Of a DNA stretch of 64,000 nt, positions 56,927 to 64,000 are shown piece by piece. The DNA lies in assembly GCA_958448705.1 (NCBI GenBank), contig CAUDEY010000001.1, positions 124,001 through 188,000 on the forward strand. Direction: 5' to 3'. A program made the position numbers and the translations under genes. Under the pieces are notes generated by a model. It was not told where the DNA came from and ran no database searches. It saw only the letters and a list, made by a program, of their open reading frames with translations. Each line of letters begins with the position of its first letter. Position 1 is the stretch's first letter. Source of the stretch: UMGS1322 sp900550765 (GTDB lineage Bacteria; Bacillota; Clostridia; Christensenellales; QALW01).

Positions 56927-57628
56927 CTAATTTTCCACAAACTCAGCCAAACACTTTTTATAGGCGGCAACCGGATCCTCGGCCGCCGTGATCGGCCGGC
57001 CTACCACGATGTAATCCGCCCCCAGCTCCTTGGCACCGGCGGGCGTTGTAATACGCTTTTGGTCACCGGCATCCCCTCCGGCAAAACGCACACCGGGCGT
57101 AACAGTGCAAAAGCCACTGCCGCAGCGCGCATGCACGCCGGCCGCCTCCAAGGGCGAACATACAACACCATCCAGCCCCGCATTCTTTGCGTTTTCCGCG
57201 TAGTGCATCACCACTTCCTCTATCGGAGCGTCAATCAAAAGCTCGTCTTTCATGCGCGCCTGATCGGTAGAGGTCAGCTGGGTAACCGCAATCAAAAGCG
57301 AACGCGTTCCGTCGGGACGAGTAAGCCCCTCTAAGGCGGCTTCCATCATCGCGCGGGTGCCCGCCGCATGCAGGTTGCACATATCGACCTCCAGCTTAGA
57401 GAGTACAGCCATCGCCTTTTTAACGGTGTTCGGGATATCGTGCAGCTTTAAATCCAAAAAGATTTTATGCCCCCGTTCCTTGATTTCCCGTACAATGTCC
57501 GGTCCCTCGGCATAATACAACTCCATGCCGATCTTTACAAACGGTTTTTCCTCACAAAACCTATCCAAAAACGCCATAACGGCCTGTTTACTGTTAAAAT
57601 CACAGGCAACAATTACATCCTTACCCAT
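56927..57628 (-). CDS. pyrF: Orotidine 5'-phosphate decarboxylase
   Basis: This 233-residue (beta/alpha)8 enzyme decarboxylates OMP to UMP. The catalytic tetrad segment FLDLKLHDIPNTV holds Asp59, Lys61 and Asp64; FVKIGMELYY and the phosphate-binding VTPGVRF and DYIVVGRPIT complete the site. Length fits the short bacterial (group I) form. The start overlaps the end of pyrD by 8 nt. Confidence 0.96.
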   Translation of the reverse strand: MGKDVIVACDFNSKQAVMAFLDRFCEEKPFVKIGMELYYAEGPDIVREIKERGHKIFLDLKLHDIPNTVKKAMAVLSKLEVDMCNLHAAGTRAMMEAALEGLTRPDGTRSLLIAVTQLTSTDQARMKDELLIDAPIEEVVMHYAENAKNAGLDGVVCSPLEAAGVHARCGSGFCTVTPGVRFAGGDAGDQKRITTPAGAKELGADYIVVGRPITAAEDPVAAYKKCLAEFVEN

Positions 57629-58541
57629 TTTCGTGCGCTCCTCCTATTATGTCTGTTAAATTTTGAATGCCGTATTTCTCCATAACGCGAGGCAGGCTCA
57701 AAACAATATCCCGGCAGGCGTACGGGTTCACCAAATTAGCGGCTCCTACCTGTACCGCCGAAGCGCCAGCCAGCATCATTTCGACTACATCTTCGGCACT
57801 GTTGACGCCGCCCATACCCATAATGGGAATATCCACCGCTTCAAACACCTGGTATACCATCCGCAGGGCTACCGGAAAAATTGCCGGGCCGGAAAAACCG
57901 CCCATTTTATTGGCGATTATCGGCTTTTTACGCGCAAGGTCGATGCGCATGCCCAAAAGAGTATTTACTAAACTCAAGCCATCCGCTCCCGCCTCCTGGC
58001 AGGCCAGCGCAATTTCGGCAATGTCGGTAACATTCGGCGTAAGCTTAATGATCACAGGTTTTGTCGTAACCGCCTTTACGGCACGGGTCACTTCAGCCGC
58101 GGCTTTCGGGTCCGTACCAAAGCTGATGCCGCCGCCGTGCACGTTAGGACAGCTGATATTTACTTCAATCAGCCCCACCTGCTCCTGCTTGTCCATCTCA
58201 TGGCAGCAATAGGCATACTCCTCTACCGAAAAACCGCCGATATTGGCGATAACGGGCTTGGAAAATATCTTTTTTATCTGCGGCAGTTCTTCCTTGATCA
58301 CCCGCTCGATACCCGGGTTTTGCAGGCCTACCGAGTTGATCATTCCCCCGGTGCACTCTGCAATGCGCGGCAGAGGATTTCCAAAGCGCTCCTCGCGCGT
58401 CGTCCCTTTAAAAGAAAAGGAACCTAACAGATTGATATCGTACAGCTGGGCAAATTCCCTGCCGTAGCCAAAGGTGCCGCTGGCAGGAATGATCGGGTTC
58501 TCCAGCTTTAAGCCACAAAAGGTAACGGCCGTATTTACCAT
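57621..58541 (-). CDS. pyrD: Dihydroorotate dehydrogenase B, catalytic subunit
   Basis: This FMN enzyme of 306 residues oxidises dihydroorotate. IIPASGTFGYGREF, NSVGLQNPGIE and EVNISCPNVHGGG with the catalytic cysteine (Cys131) mark class 1B, which passes electrons to PyrK and NAD+. Start MVNTAVTFCG is set by GGGAGGAGA; the longer frame upstream is not preceded by such a site. It overlaps pyrK by 7 nt, consistent with the alpha2-beta2 complex. Confidence 0.94.
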   Translation of the reverse strand: MVNTAVTFCGLKLENPIIPASGTFGYGREFAQLYDINLLGSFSFKGTTREERFGNPLPRIAECTGGMINSVGLQNPGIERVIKEELPQIKKIFSKPVIANIGGFSVEEYAYCCHEMDKQEQVGLIEVNISCPNVHGGGISFGTDPKAAAEVTRAVKAVTTKPVIIKLTPNVTDIAEIALACQEAGADGLSLVNTLLGMRIDLARKKPIIANKMGGFSGPAIFPVALRMVYQVFEAVDIPIMGMGGVNSAEDVVEMMLAGASAVQVGAANLVNPYACRDIVLSLPRVMEKYGIQNLTDIIGGAHENG

Positions 58542-59266
58542 ATGATCTCCTCCCTTGTCAGCACGGGACCGTCCTTGCAGATGCGTTTGGACCCGTACTT
58601 GGTTCTGCAACTGCAGCCCATACACGCGCCGAAGCCGCAGCCCATGCGTTCCTCAAAGCTAAACTGCCCGCTGGTTACGGCGCAGGCCTCAATGGCGCGG
58701 AACATCGGCATCGGCCCGCAGGTATAAAAATAGGAATAGCGGCGCTGTTTCATCACATCGGTTACAAAGCCCTTAACGCCGTAGCTGCCGTCCACCGTCG
58801 TTACAGTCGTTTCCACGCCTAAGGCCTTAAATTCCTCTTCAAAAAAAACCTCATCCTTCGTATTAAACCCTAAAATAACCGCTGGCTTTTTTCCGGCAGA
58901 AAGCAAGTTTTTGCACAGCAGATACATCGGCGGAATGCCAACGCCGCCGCCAACCAAAAGCGGCGCCTCCCCGCTACAGGAAAGATCAAACCCATTGCCC
59001 AGCCCCGTAAGCACATCCAGCGTTTGCCCCGGTGTCATGCGGCTCATCTGCAGGGTGCCGCCGCCCACGGTTTTATATAAAATGGTAATTTCCCCTTCGG
59101 TACAGTCGCACACGGAAATCGGCCGGCGCAGAAAGCGGCCCTCCAGCTGAATGTTGATAAACTGCCCCGGGCGCGTAATAGCCGAGGTATCCCCCGAAAG
59201 CTTCATCAAATAAACGTTTTTCGTCAGCTTTTTATTTTCAGTTATCGTATAAAAATCCTGTTTCAT
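58535..59266 (-). CDS. pyrK: Dihydroorotate dehydrogenase electron transfer subunit
   Basis: This 243-residue FAD/[2Fe-2S] protein channels electrons from PyrD to NAD+. The flavin-binding RRPISVCDC (about 47-55), the NAD-site GGGVGIPPMYLL (106-117) and the cluster cysteines Cys210, Cys215, Cys218 and Cys230 (EERMGCGFGACMGCSC...C) are all in place. Directly precedes pyrD. Confidence 0.95.
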   Translation of the reverse strand: MKQDFYTITENKKLTKNVYLMKLSGDTSAITRPGQFINIQLEGRFLRRPISVCDCTEGEITILYKTVGGGTLQMSRMTPGQTLDVLTGLGNGFDLSCSGEAPLLVGGGVGIPPMYLLCKNLLSAGKKPAVILGFNTKDEVFFEEEFKALGVETTVTTVDGSYGVKGFVTDVMKQRRYSYFYTCGPMPMFRAIEACAVTSGQFSFEERMGCGFGACMGCSCRTKYGSKRICKDGPVLTREEIIW

Positions 59267-59276
59267 ATCCGTTCCC

Positions 59277-62200
59277 TTAAATTGTTGAAATGCCCATGGT
59301 CGTTTCTTCCAGCACGTCCAGCAATACCTTTACCGTATCCAGTGCGGTAAAGATGGTAACGTTATTTTCCACCGCGCAGCCGCGGATTTCGTATCCGTCA
59401 GAATACACCCCCAGGGAGTTGACATCCCGCGTGTTAATCACATAGGTTACATAGCCCTGGCGGATGGAATCCAAAATTTCCTCGCTGCCCTCGCTGATTT
59501 TCTTCTTCACCCGGGTACGGATGCCGTGTTCCTTCAAAAACATCGCCGTGCCCAGTGTAGCTTCAATATTAAAGCCCATATTATAAAAACGGCGAATCAG
59601 CGGCAATGCCTCTTCTTTATCCGCGTCGGCAATGGTTACAAAAATGGTTCCGTAGTTTACCACATTCATTCCCGAAGCCTGCAAAGCCTTATATAGGGCG
59701 CGCGTCAGCTTTTCATCATAGCCGATGGCTTCCCCTGTGGATTTCATCTCCGGCGAAAGATACGCGTCCATTCCCCGCAATTTTGAAAAAGAGAAAGCGG
59801 GAACCTTTACATACCAGCGTTCCTTCTCCGGCGGATAAATTTCCTCAAAGCCCTGCTGCGCAAGCGTTTTGCCTAAAATGGCCATGGTACCGATATCCGC
59901 CAGACTGTAGCCGGTGGCTTTGGATAAAAACGGAACGGTGCGGGAAGAACGGGGATTCACTTCAATTACATAGACGTTCTCCTGCCTATCCACAATAAAC
60001 TGAATATTGTAAAGGCCTACAATGCCAATGCCAAGGCCCAGCTTTTTGGTATAATCCAATATCGTTTCCTTTACCTTTTGTGAAATGCTGAAGGCCGGAT
60101 ACACGCTGATGGAATCGCCCGAATGTACACCCGTGCGCTCTACCAGTTCCATAATGCCGGGCACGAACACATTTTCGCCGTCGCATACCGCGTCCACCTC
60201 TACCTCCTTGCCCACGATGTACTTATCCACCAGCACGGGCTTATCGGCATCCACCTCCACGGCGGTTTTTAAATAATGGCGCAGCATCTCCTCGTTGGCA
60301 ACAATCTGCATCGCACGGCCGCCCAGCACAAAGCTGGGGCGCACCAGTACCGGGTAGCCGATCTCCGCTGCGGCGCGCACGCCTTCTTCAATCGTCGTTA
60401 CTGCCCTTCCCTTAGGCTGCGGAATAGCCAGATCCTTCAGCAGTTTTTCAAAGGAATCCCGGTTTTCGGCCCTATCAATGGCCTCTACTCCGGTGCCGAT
60501 GATACGAACGCCCCGTTTCATCAGCGGCTGGGCCAGGTTAATAGCCGTCTGCCCGCCGAGCGAAGCGATAACGCCGATCGGCTGCTCCAGGTGCAGGATG
60601 TTCATCACATCCTCTACGGTAAGCGGTTCAAAATACAGTTTATCGCTGCACGTATAATCGGTCGAGACGGTTTCCGGGTTATTGTTGATGATAATAGCCT
60701 CATAGCCCGCGGCTTTAATCGTCATCACTGCGTGCACGGTGGAATAGTCAAATTCCACGCCCTGGCCGATGCGGATAGGCCCGGAGCCCAGCACCACTAC
60801 CTTCTGCTTATCCGATACGATGGATTCATTTTCCTCCGCATAGGTGGAATAAAAATAGGGAATATAGCTTTCAAACTCACTGGCGCAGGTATCAATCATC
60901 TTATATACCGGAAAAATATCGGCGCCGCAGCGCAAAGCAAATACGTCCTCTTCCTCCATGCCCCACAATTTTGCAATGTATTTATCGCAAAAGCCGTATT
61001 TTTTTGCCTTTTTCAGGGCGTCCAGGCTGCCCTTCTGCTCAGCCAGCTCTTCCTCTAAGCGCACAATGTTGTTAATTTTTTCAATAAACAGCATATCGAT
61101 CTGTGTCGTTTCGCTGATAAGAGCGGGGTCTGTACCCAAACGCAGCAGCTGCGCAATCGCATAAATACGGTCGTCGGTACCATCCTGAATATACGCCAGC
61201 AGTTCCTCTTTTGTAAAGGAATCAAACTTGCGCATCCAAACATGGCAAACACCGGTCTCCAGCGAGCGCACAGCCTTCAGCAAGCTCTCCTCAATATTCC
61301 GGCCGATGCTCATTACCTCACCCGTGGCCTTCATTTGCGTGGAAAGCTTGTTGTTCGCGTCGGAAAACTTATCAAAGGGAAAGCGCGGCATCTTGGTAAC
61401 CACATAATCCAGCGTCGGCTCAAAGCTGGCCGGGGTGTTGGCAATGCGGATTTCATCCAGCGTCATGCCCACGGATATTTTAGCCGAAACCCGGGCAATG
61501 GGATAACCCGTGGCCTTGCTGGCCAAAGCCGAAGAACGCGATACCCTCGGGTTTACCTCAATTAAAAAATAGTCAAACGACTGTGGGTCCAGCGCAAACT
61601 GCACGTTGCAGCCGCCCTCAATTTTTAAGGCGCGGATAATCTTCAGCGCGCTGTCGCGTAAAAGGTGATATTCCTTATTGGTAAGCGTTTGGCTGGGGGC
61701 CACCACAATGGAATCCCCCGTATGGATGCCTACCGGGTCGATATTTTCCATATTGCATACGGCAATGGCGGTATCGTTTTTATCGCGCATTACCTCGTAT
61801 TCAATTTCCTTATAGCCCTTGATGCTCTTTTCTACCAGTACCTGATGCACCGGCGAAAGTTTCAAGGCGTTTTTCATAATTTCAAGCAGTTCTTCCTCGT
61901 TATCGGCAAAGCCGCCGCCGGTTCCGCCCAGCGTGAAAGCCGGCCGCAGCACAACGGGATAGCCGATTTCCTCCGCGGCTTTTACCGCCTCCTCCATAGA
62001 ATGCGTAATAATGGAAGGCAGCACCGGCTCGCCCAGCTCCTGGCAAAGCTCTTTAAAAAGTTCCCGGTCCTCGGCGCGCTCGATGCTTTGGCTGGAGGTT
62101 CCCAGCAGTTCCACCTGGCATTCCTTCAGCACGCCCTTTTTCTCCAGCTGCATGGCAATGTTTAAACCCGTCTGCCCGCCGATGCCCGGCACAATGGCAT

Positions 62201-62450
62201 CCGGCCGCTCATAGCGGATGATTTTTGCAATATATTCCAGCGTCAGCGGTTCCATATAAATTTTATCGGCAATGGCTTGATCCGTCATAATCGTAGCAGG
62301 ATTGGAGTTTGCCAGGATAACCTCATAGCCCTCCTCCTTCAGCGCCAGGCAGGCCTGGGTGCCCGCATAGTCGAACTCGGCCGCCTGCCCGATCACAATC
62401 GGGCCGGAGCCGATTACCATTACTTTTTTAATATCAGTTCTTTTGGGCAT
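59277..62450 (-). CDS. carB: Carbamoyl-phosphate synthase large subunit
   Basis: This 1057-residue enzyme has two homologous ATP-grasp halves: the N-terminal half (about 1-545) forms carboxyphosphate and carbamate, the C-terminal half (about 546-930) phosphorylates carbamate. Each starts with the GSGPIxIGQ-x-x-EFDY motif (VMVIGSGPIVIGQAAEFDYA, VVLGSGPIRIGQGVEFDYS). The last about 130 residues are the MGS-like allosteric domain (ATLGTAMFLKEHGI). Co-encoded with carA (17-nt overlap) and the pyr genes, so it serves pyrimidine synthesis; arginine needs would have to be met by the same or another copy. Confidence 0.96.
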   Translation of the reverse strand: MPKRTDIKKVMVIGSGPIVIGQAAEFDYAGTQACLALKEEGYEVILANSNPATIMTDQAIADKIYMEPLTLEYIAKIIRYERPDAIVPGIGGQTGLNIAMQLEKKGVLKECQVELLGTSSQSIERAEDRELFKELCQELGEPVLPSIITHSMEEAVKAAEEIGYPVVLRPAFTLGGTGGGFADNEEELLEIMKNALKLSPVHQVLVEKSIKGYKEIEYEVMRDKNDTAIAVCNMENIDPVGIHTGDSIVVAPSQTLTNKEYHLLRDSALKIIRALKIEGGCNVQFALDPQSFDYFLIEVNPRVSRSSALASKATGYPIARVSAKISVGMTLDEIRIANTPASFEPTLDYVVTKMPRFPFDKFSDANNKLSTQMKATGEVMSIGRNIEESLLKAVRSLETGVCHVWMRKFDSFTKEELLAYIQDGTDDRIYAIAQLLRLGTDPALISETTQIDMLFIEKINNIVRLEEELAEQKGSLDALKKAKKYGFCDKYIAKLWGMEEEDVFALRCGADIFPVYKMIDTCASEFESYIPYFYSTYAEENESIVSDKQKVVVLGSGPIRIGQGVEFDYSTVHAVMTIKAAGYEAIIINNNPETVSTDYTCSDKLYFEPLTVEDVMNILHLEQPIGVIASLGGQTAINLAQPLMKRGVRIIGTGVEAIDRAENRDSFEKLLKDLAIPQPKGRAVTTIEEGVRAAAEIGYPVLVRPSFVLGGRAMQIVANEEMLRHYLKTAVEVDADKPVLVDKYIVGKEVEVDAVCDGENVFVPGIMELVERTGVHSGDSISVYPAFSISQKVKETILDYTKKLGLGIGIVGLYNIQFIVDRQENVYVIEVNPRSSRTVPFLSKATGYSLADIGTMAILGKTLAQQGFEEIYPPEKERWYVKVPAFSFSKLRGMDAYLSPEMKSTGEAIGYDEKLTRALYKALQASGMNVVNYGTIFVTIADADKEEALPLIRRFYNMGFNIEATLGTAMFLKEHGIRTRVKKKISEGSEEILDSIRQGYVTYVINTRDVNSLGVYSDGYEIRGCAVENNVTIFTALDTVKVLLDVLEETTMGISTI

Positions 62451-63534
62451 TGATTTTAGCCTCCTTTATGCTTTCAATAAACCGGTCGAACAGATAGCCG
62501 CTGTCCTGCGGGCCGGGCGCGCTTTCCGGGTGATATTGCACGCTGAACACCCTGTCCTTTTCACAGGCCACGCCCTCAATGGTATCATCCAAAATGTTTT
62601 TATGCGTAGCGGTTAACGCCGTAGCGGCCAGCGAAGCTTCGTCCACGGCATAGCTGTGGTTTTGGCTGGTAATTTCCACCCGGCCGGTCATCAAATTTTT
62701 TACCGGATGGTTTCCGCCGCGGTGTCCGAATTTTAATTTATACGTCTTTGCCCCGTAGGCAAGGCTAATCATCTGATGCCCCAGGCAAATACCGAAAATC
62801 GGGTATTTCCCCCGCAAAGCGCGCACCAGCTCAATAACCGGCGTTACATCCTCCGGGTTGCCGGGCCCATTGGAAAGCACGATGCCGTCCGGGCGCAGAG
62901 CCTCAATTTCTTTGGCGGGCGTATCGAACGGAACCACGGTTACGTTGCAGCCGCGGGCGTTTAAGCTGCGCACAATATTCAGCTTAATGCCGCAATCCAC
63001 AGCCACTACCGTATATTTGTGATTGGGCGTGCGGCTGTACCACTTTTTACGGCAGCTGACTTTGGCCACCGCGTCATGGGGCACCGGCGCCTTTGCAAGC
63101 TTTTGCAGCGCCTCCTCCTTTGGCGTAGCCGCATCGGTAAGAATCGCCCGGCGGCTGCCGAAATCCCGGATGCTGCGCGTTAATTTGCGCGTATCAATCC
63201 CCTCAATGCCGGGAATATGGTACTCCTCCAAAATTTCCGCCAACGTTTTTGTATAGCGGAAATTGGAGGGTTTATCATTGTATTCGCTGACGATGAGCGC
63301 GCCGATGGTCGGGGTGCGCGTTTCAAAATCATCATCGGTAATGCCGTAGTTACCGATTAAGGGATACGTCATCACCACTGCCTGATACGTATAGGAAGGG
63401 TCGGAAACGATCTCCTGATAACCGGCCATGGAAGTATTAAAAACCAGTTCGCATACGCGCTCTTCCAGGCTCCCAAACGCCGTTCCGTAGTACTCGCTGC
63501 CGTCCTCCAGCACTATTTTCCGATTATATTCCAT
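62434..63534 (-). CDS. carA: Carbamoyl-phosphate synthase small subunit
   Basis: This 366-residue glutaminase subunit has the N-terminal CarA domain (FNTSMAGYQEIVSDPSYTYQ) and a class I amidotransferase domain with the nucleophile in YPIFGICLGHQM (Cys250) and the His-Glu pair in SVQYHPESAPG (about 338-340). It feeds ammonia through a tunnel to CarB. AAAGGAG ribosome binding site. It overlaps pyrC by 22 nt upstream and carB by 17 nt downstream. Confidence 0.96.
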   Translation of the reverse strand: MEYNRKIVLEDGSEYYGTAFGSLEERVCELVFNTSMAGYQEIVSDPSYTYQAVVMTYPLIGNYGITDDDFETRTPTIGALIVSEYNDKPSNFRYTKTLAEILEEYHIPGIEGIDTRKLTRSIRDFGSRRAILTDAATPKEEALQKLAKAPVPHDAVAKVSCRKKWYSRTPNHKYTVVAVDCGIKLNIVRSLNARGCNVTVVPFDTPAKEIEALRPDGIVLSNGPGNPEDVTPVIELVRALRGKYPIFGICLGHQMISLAYGAKTYKLKFGHRGGNHPVKNLMTGRVEITSQNHSYAVDEASLAATALTATHKNILDDTIEGVACEKDRVFSVQYHPESAPGPQDSGYLFDRFIESIKEAKINAQKN

Positions 63535-64000
63535 ACAATTTCTCCTTTTACCATGGTTAGCTTTATTTTACCCTTTACACGCATACCGTCAAACGGCGTG
63601 GCTTTGCCCTTAGAGGCAAACCGTCGGCTGTCAATCACATATTCATTTGCTATATCCGCCACGCACAGATCCGGCGTGTCCCCAATTGCTCCCTCTATAG
63701 GAAAGCGCTGCCTCGGCCGCACGCACATGGCGTCAATCAAACGCTCCAAGGATACAAGTCCCTTTTCCACCAAACCCGTATAAAGTACAGGGAACGCCGT
63801 TTCCAGTCCTACAACGCCCATGGCGCTTTTTTCCAGGCCCTTGTTCTTTTCCTCTGCCGCATGGGGCGCGTGGTCGGTGGCAATCATATCAATGGTACCG
63901 TCGCGCAGGCCCTCTATCAAGGCCAGACGGTCCTCCTCGCCGCGCACAGGCGGATTCATTTTAAAACGCCCCTCTTCCTGCAGCATACTGTCGCTCATCA
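63513..64000 (-). CDS. pyrC: Dihydroorotase, C-terminal part
   Basis: About 162 C-terminal codons of a gene running off the right edge. KMNPPVRGEEDRLALIEGLRDG and DMIATDHAPHAAEEKNKG, with the metal-site aspartate in TDHAPH, are diagnostic for type I dihydroorotases; VVGLETAFPVLYTGLVEKG and the C-terminal strand KGKATPFDGMRVKGKI agree. The enzyme closes carbamoyl aspartate to dihydroorotate. It is the first gene of the pyr operon visible here; the promoter and any PyrR attenuator would lie outside the window. Confidence 0.95.
   Translation of the reverse strand, partial: MSDSMLQEEGRFKMNPPVRGEEDRLALIEGLRDGTIDMIATDHAPHAAEEKNKGLEKSAMGVVGLETAFPVLYTGLVEKGLVSLERLIDAMCVRPRQRFPIEGAIGDTPDLCVADIANEYVIDSRRFASKGKATPFDGMRVKGKIKLTMVKGEIVWNIIGK

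Noticed and set aside
1..64000. CRISPR arrays, tRNA or rRNA genes, insertion sequences, prophage genes
   Set aside because: I looked on both strands and saw no spaced direct repeats, cloverleaf sequences, transposase or phage proteins; a dedicated search program could still find a small RNA I missed.

Overview
The window looks like a chromosomal segment of an anaerobic, spore-forming member of the Clostridia. The grounds are consensus sigma-A promoters (two exact TTGACA/17/TATAAT matches), strong Shine-Dalgarno sequences, a SpoIVFA/SpoIVFB-like pair in the min locus, tRNA-sensing T-box leaders, ferredoxin-dependent 2-oxoacid oxidoreductase genes, formate-THF ligase and a cobalamin-dependent methionine synthase with a separate reactivation subunit. 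No rRNA, tRNA, CRISPR array, complete insertion sequence or prophage was recognised. Most genes lie on the minus strand; the main plus-strand block is 38.2-49.9 kb.

Region by region. 0-2.8 kb: the 5' end of a beta-helix protein gene with a small lipoprotein, then a divergent FAD oxidoreductase with a second, related small lipoprotein. 2.9-6.0 kb: an operon of VTC-domain protein, DUF4956 membrane protein and a Cthe_2159-like beta-helical lipoprotein. 6.3-10.1 kb: minD-minE-rodA-SpoIVFA-like-SpoIVFB-like. 10.2-11.1 kb: DUF1858 protein and rpiB. 11.1-14.8 kb: MBOAT acyltransferase, SGNH protein, ECF sigma factor and RsiV-like anti-sigma factor. 14.9-18.4 kb: heterodimeric ABC exporter. 18.5-21.2 kb: fhs and a divergent AraC regulator. 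21.5-29.1 kb: frameshifted GNAT gene, azlCD, alpha-galactosidase, aminotransferase, truncated capA and rhamnulokinase. 29.3-38.0 kb: parE-parC, DUF512 radical SAM protein-der-plsY, and a pyridoxamine kinase.

38.2-47.8 kb is the most interesting part. Two paralogous genes each encode an XRE helix-turn-helix, a cupin and an acyl-CoA synthetase in one chain, and each sits behind its own promoter and T-box leader. By alignment to a remembered reference T-box stem I, the specifiers read ATC (isoleucine) and GTA (valine). The second gene runs on into a P-loop ATPase, a four-subunit 2-oxoacid:ferredoxin oxidoreductase and a branched-chain aminotransferase. Together these make an acid -> acyl-CoA -> 2-oxoacid -> amino acid route. 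Because T-box leaders switch genes on when a tRNA is uncharged, I infer that the cluster assimilates branched-chain acids (2-methylbutyrate, isobutyrate) into Ile and Val by reductive carboxylation when these amino acids run short.

47.9-54.7 kb: a Dabb protein, GNAT plus an unusual radical SAM protein, the metF-activation-domain-metH operon, and a GNAT gene interrupted by an amber codon behind a hairpin leader. 54.9-64.0 kb: the pyrimidine operon pyrC-carA-carB-pyrK-pyrD-pyrF-pyrE-pyrB-pyrI, which enters from the right edge and covers every step from bicarbonate and glutamine to UMP.
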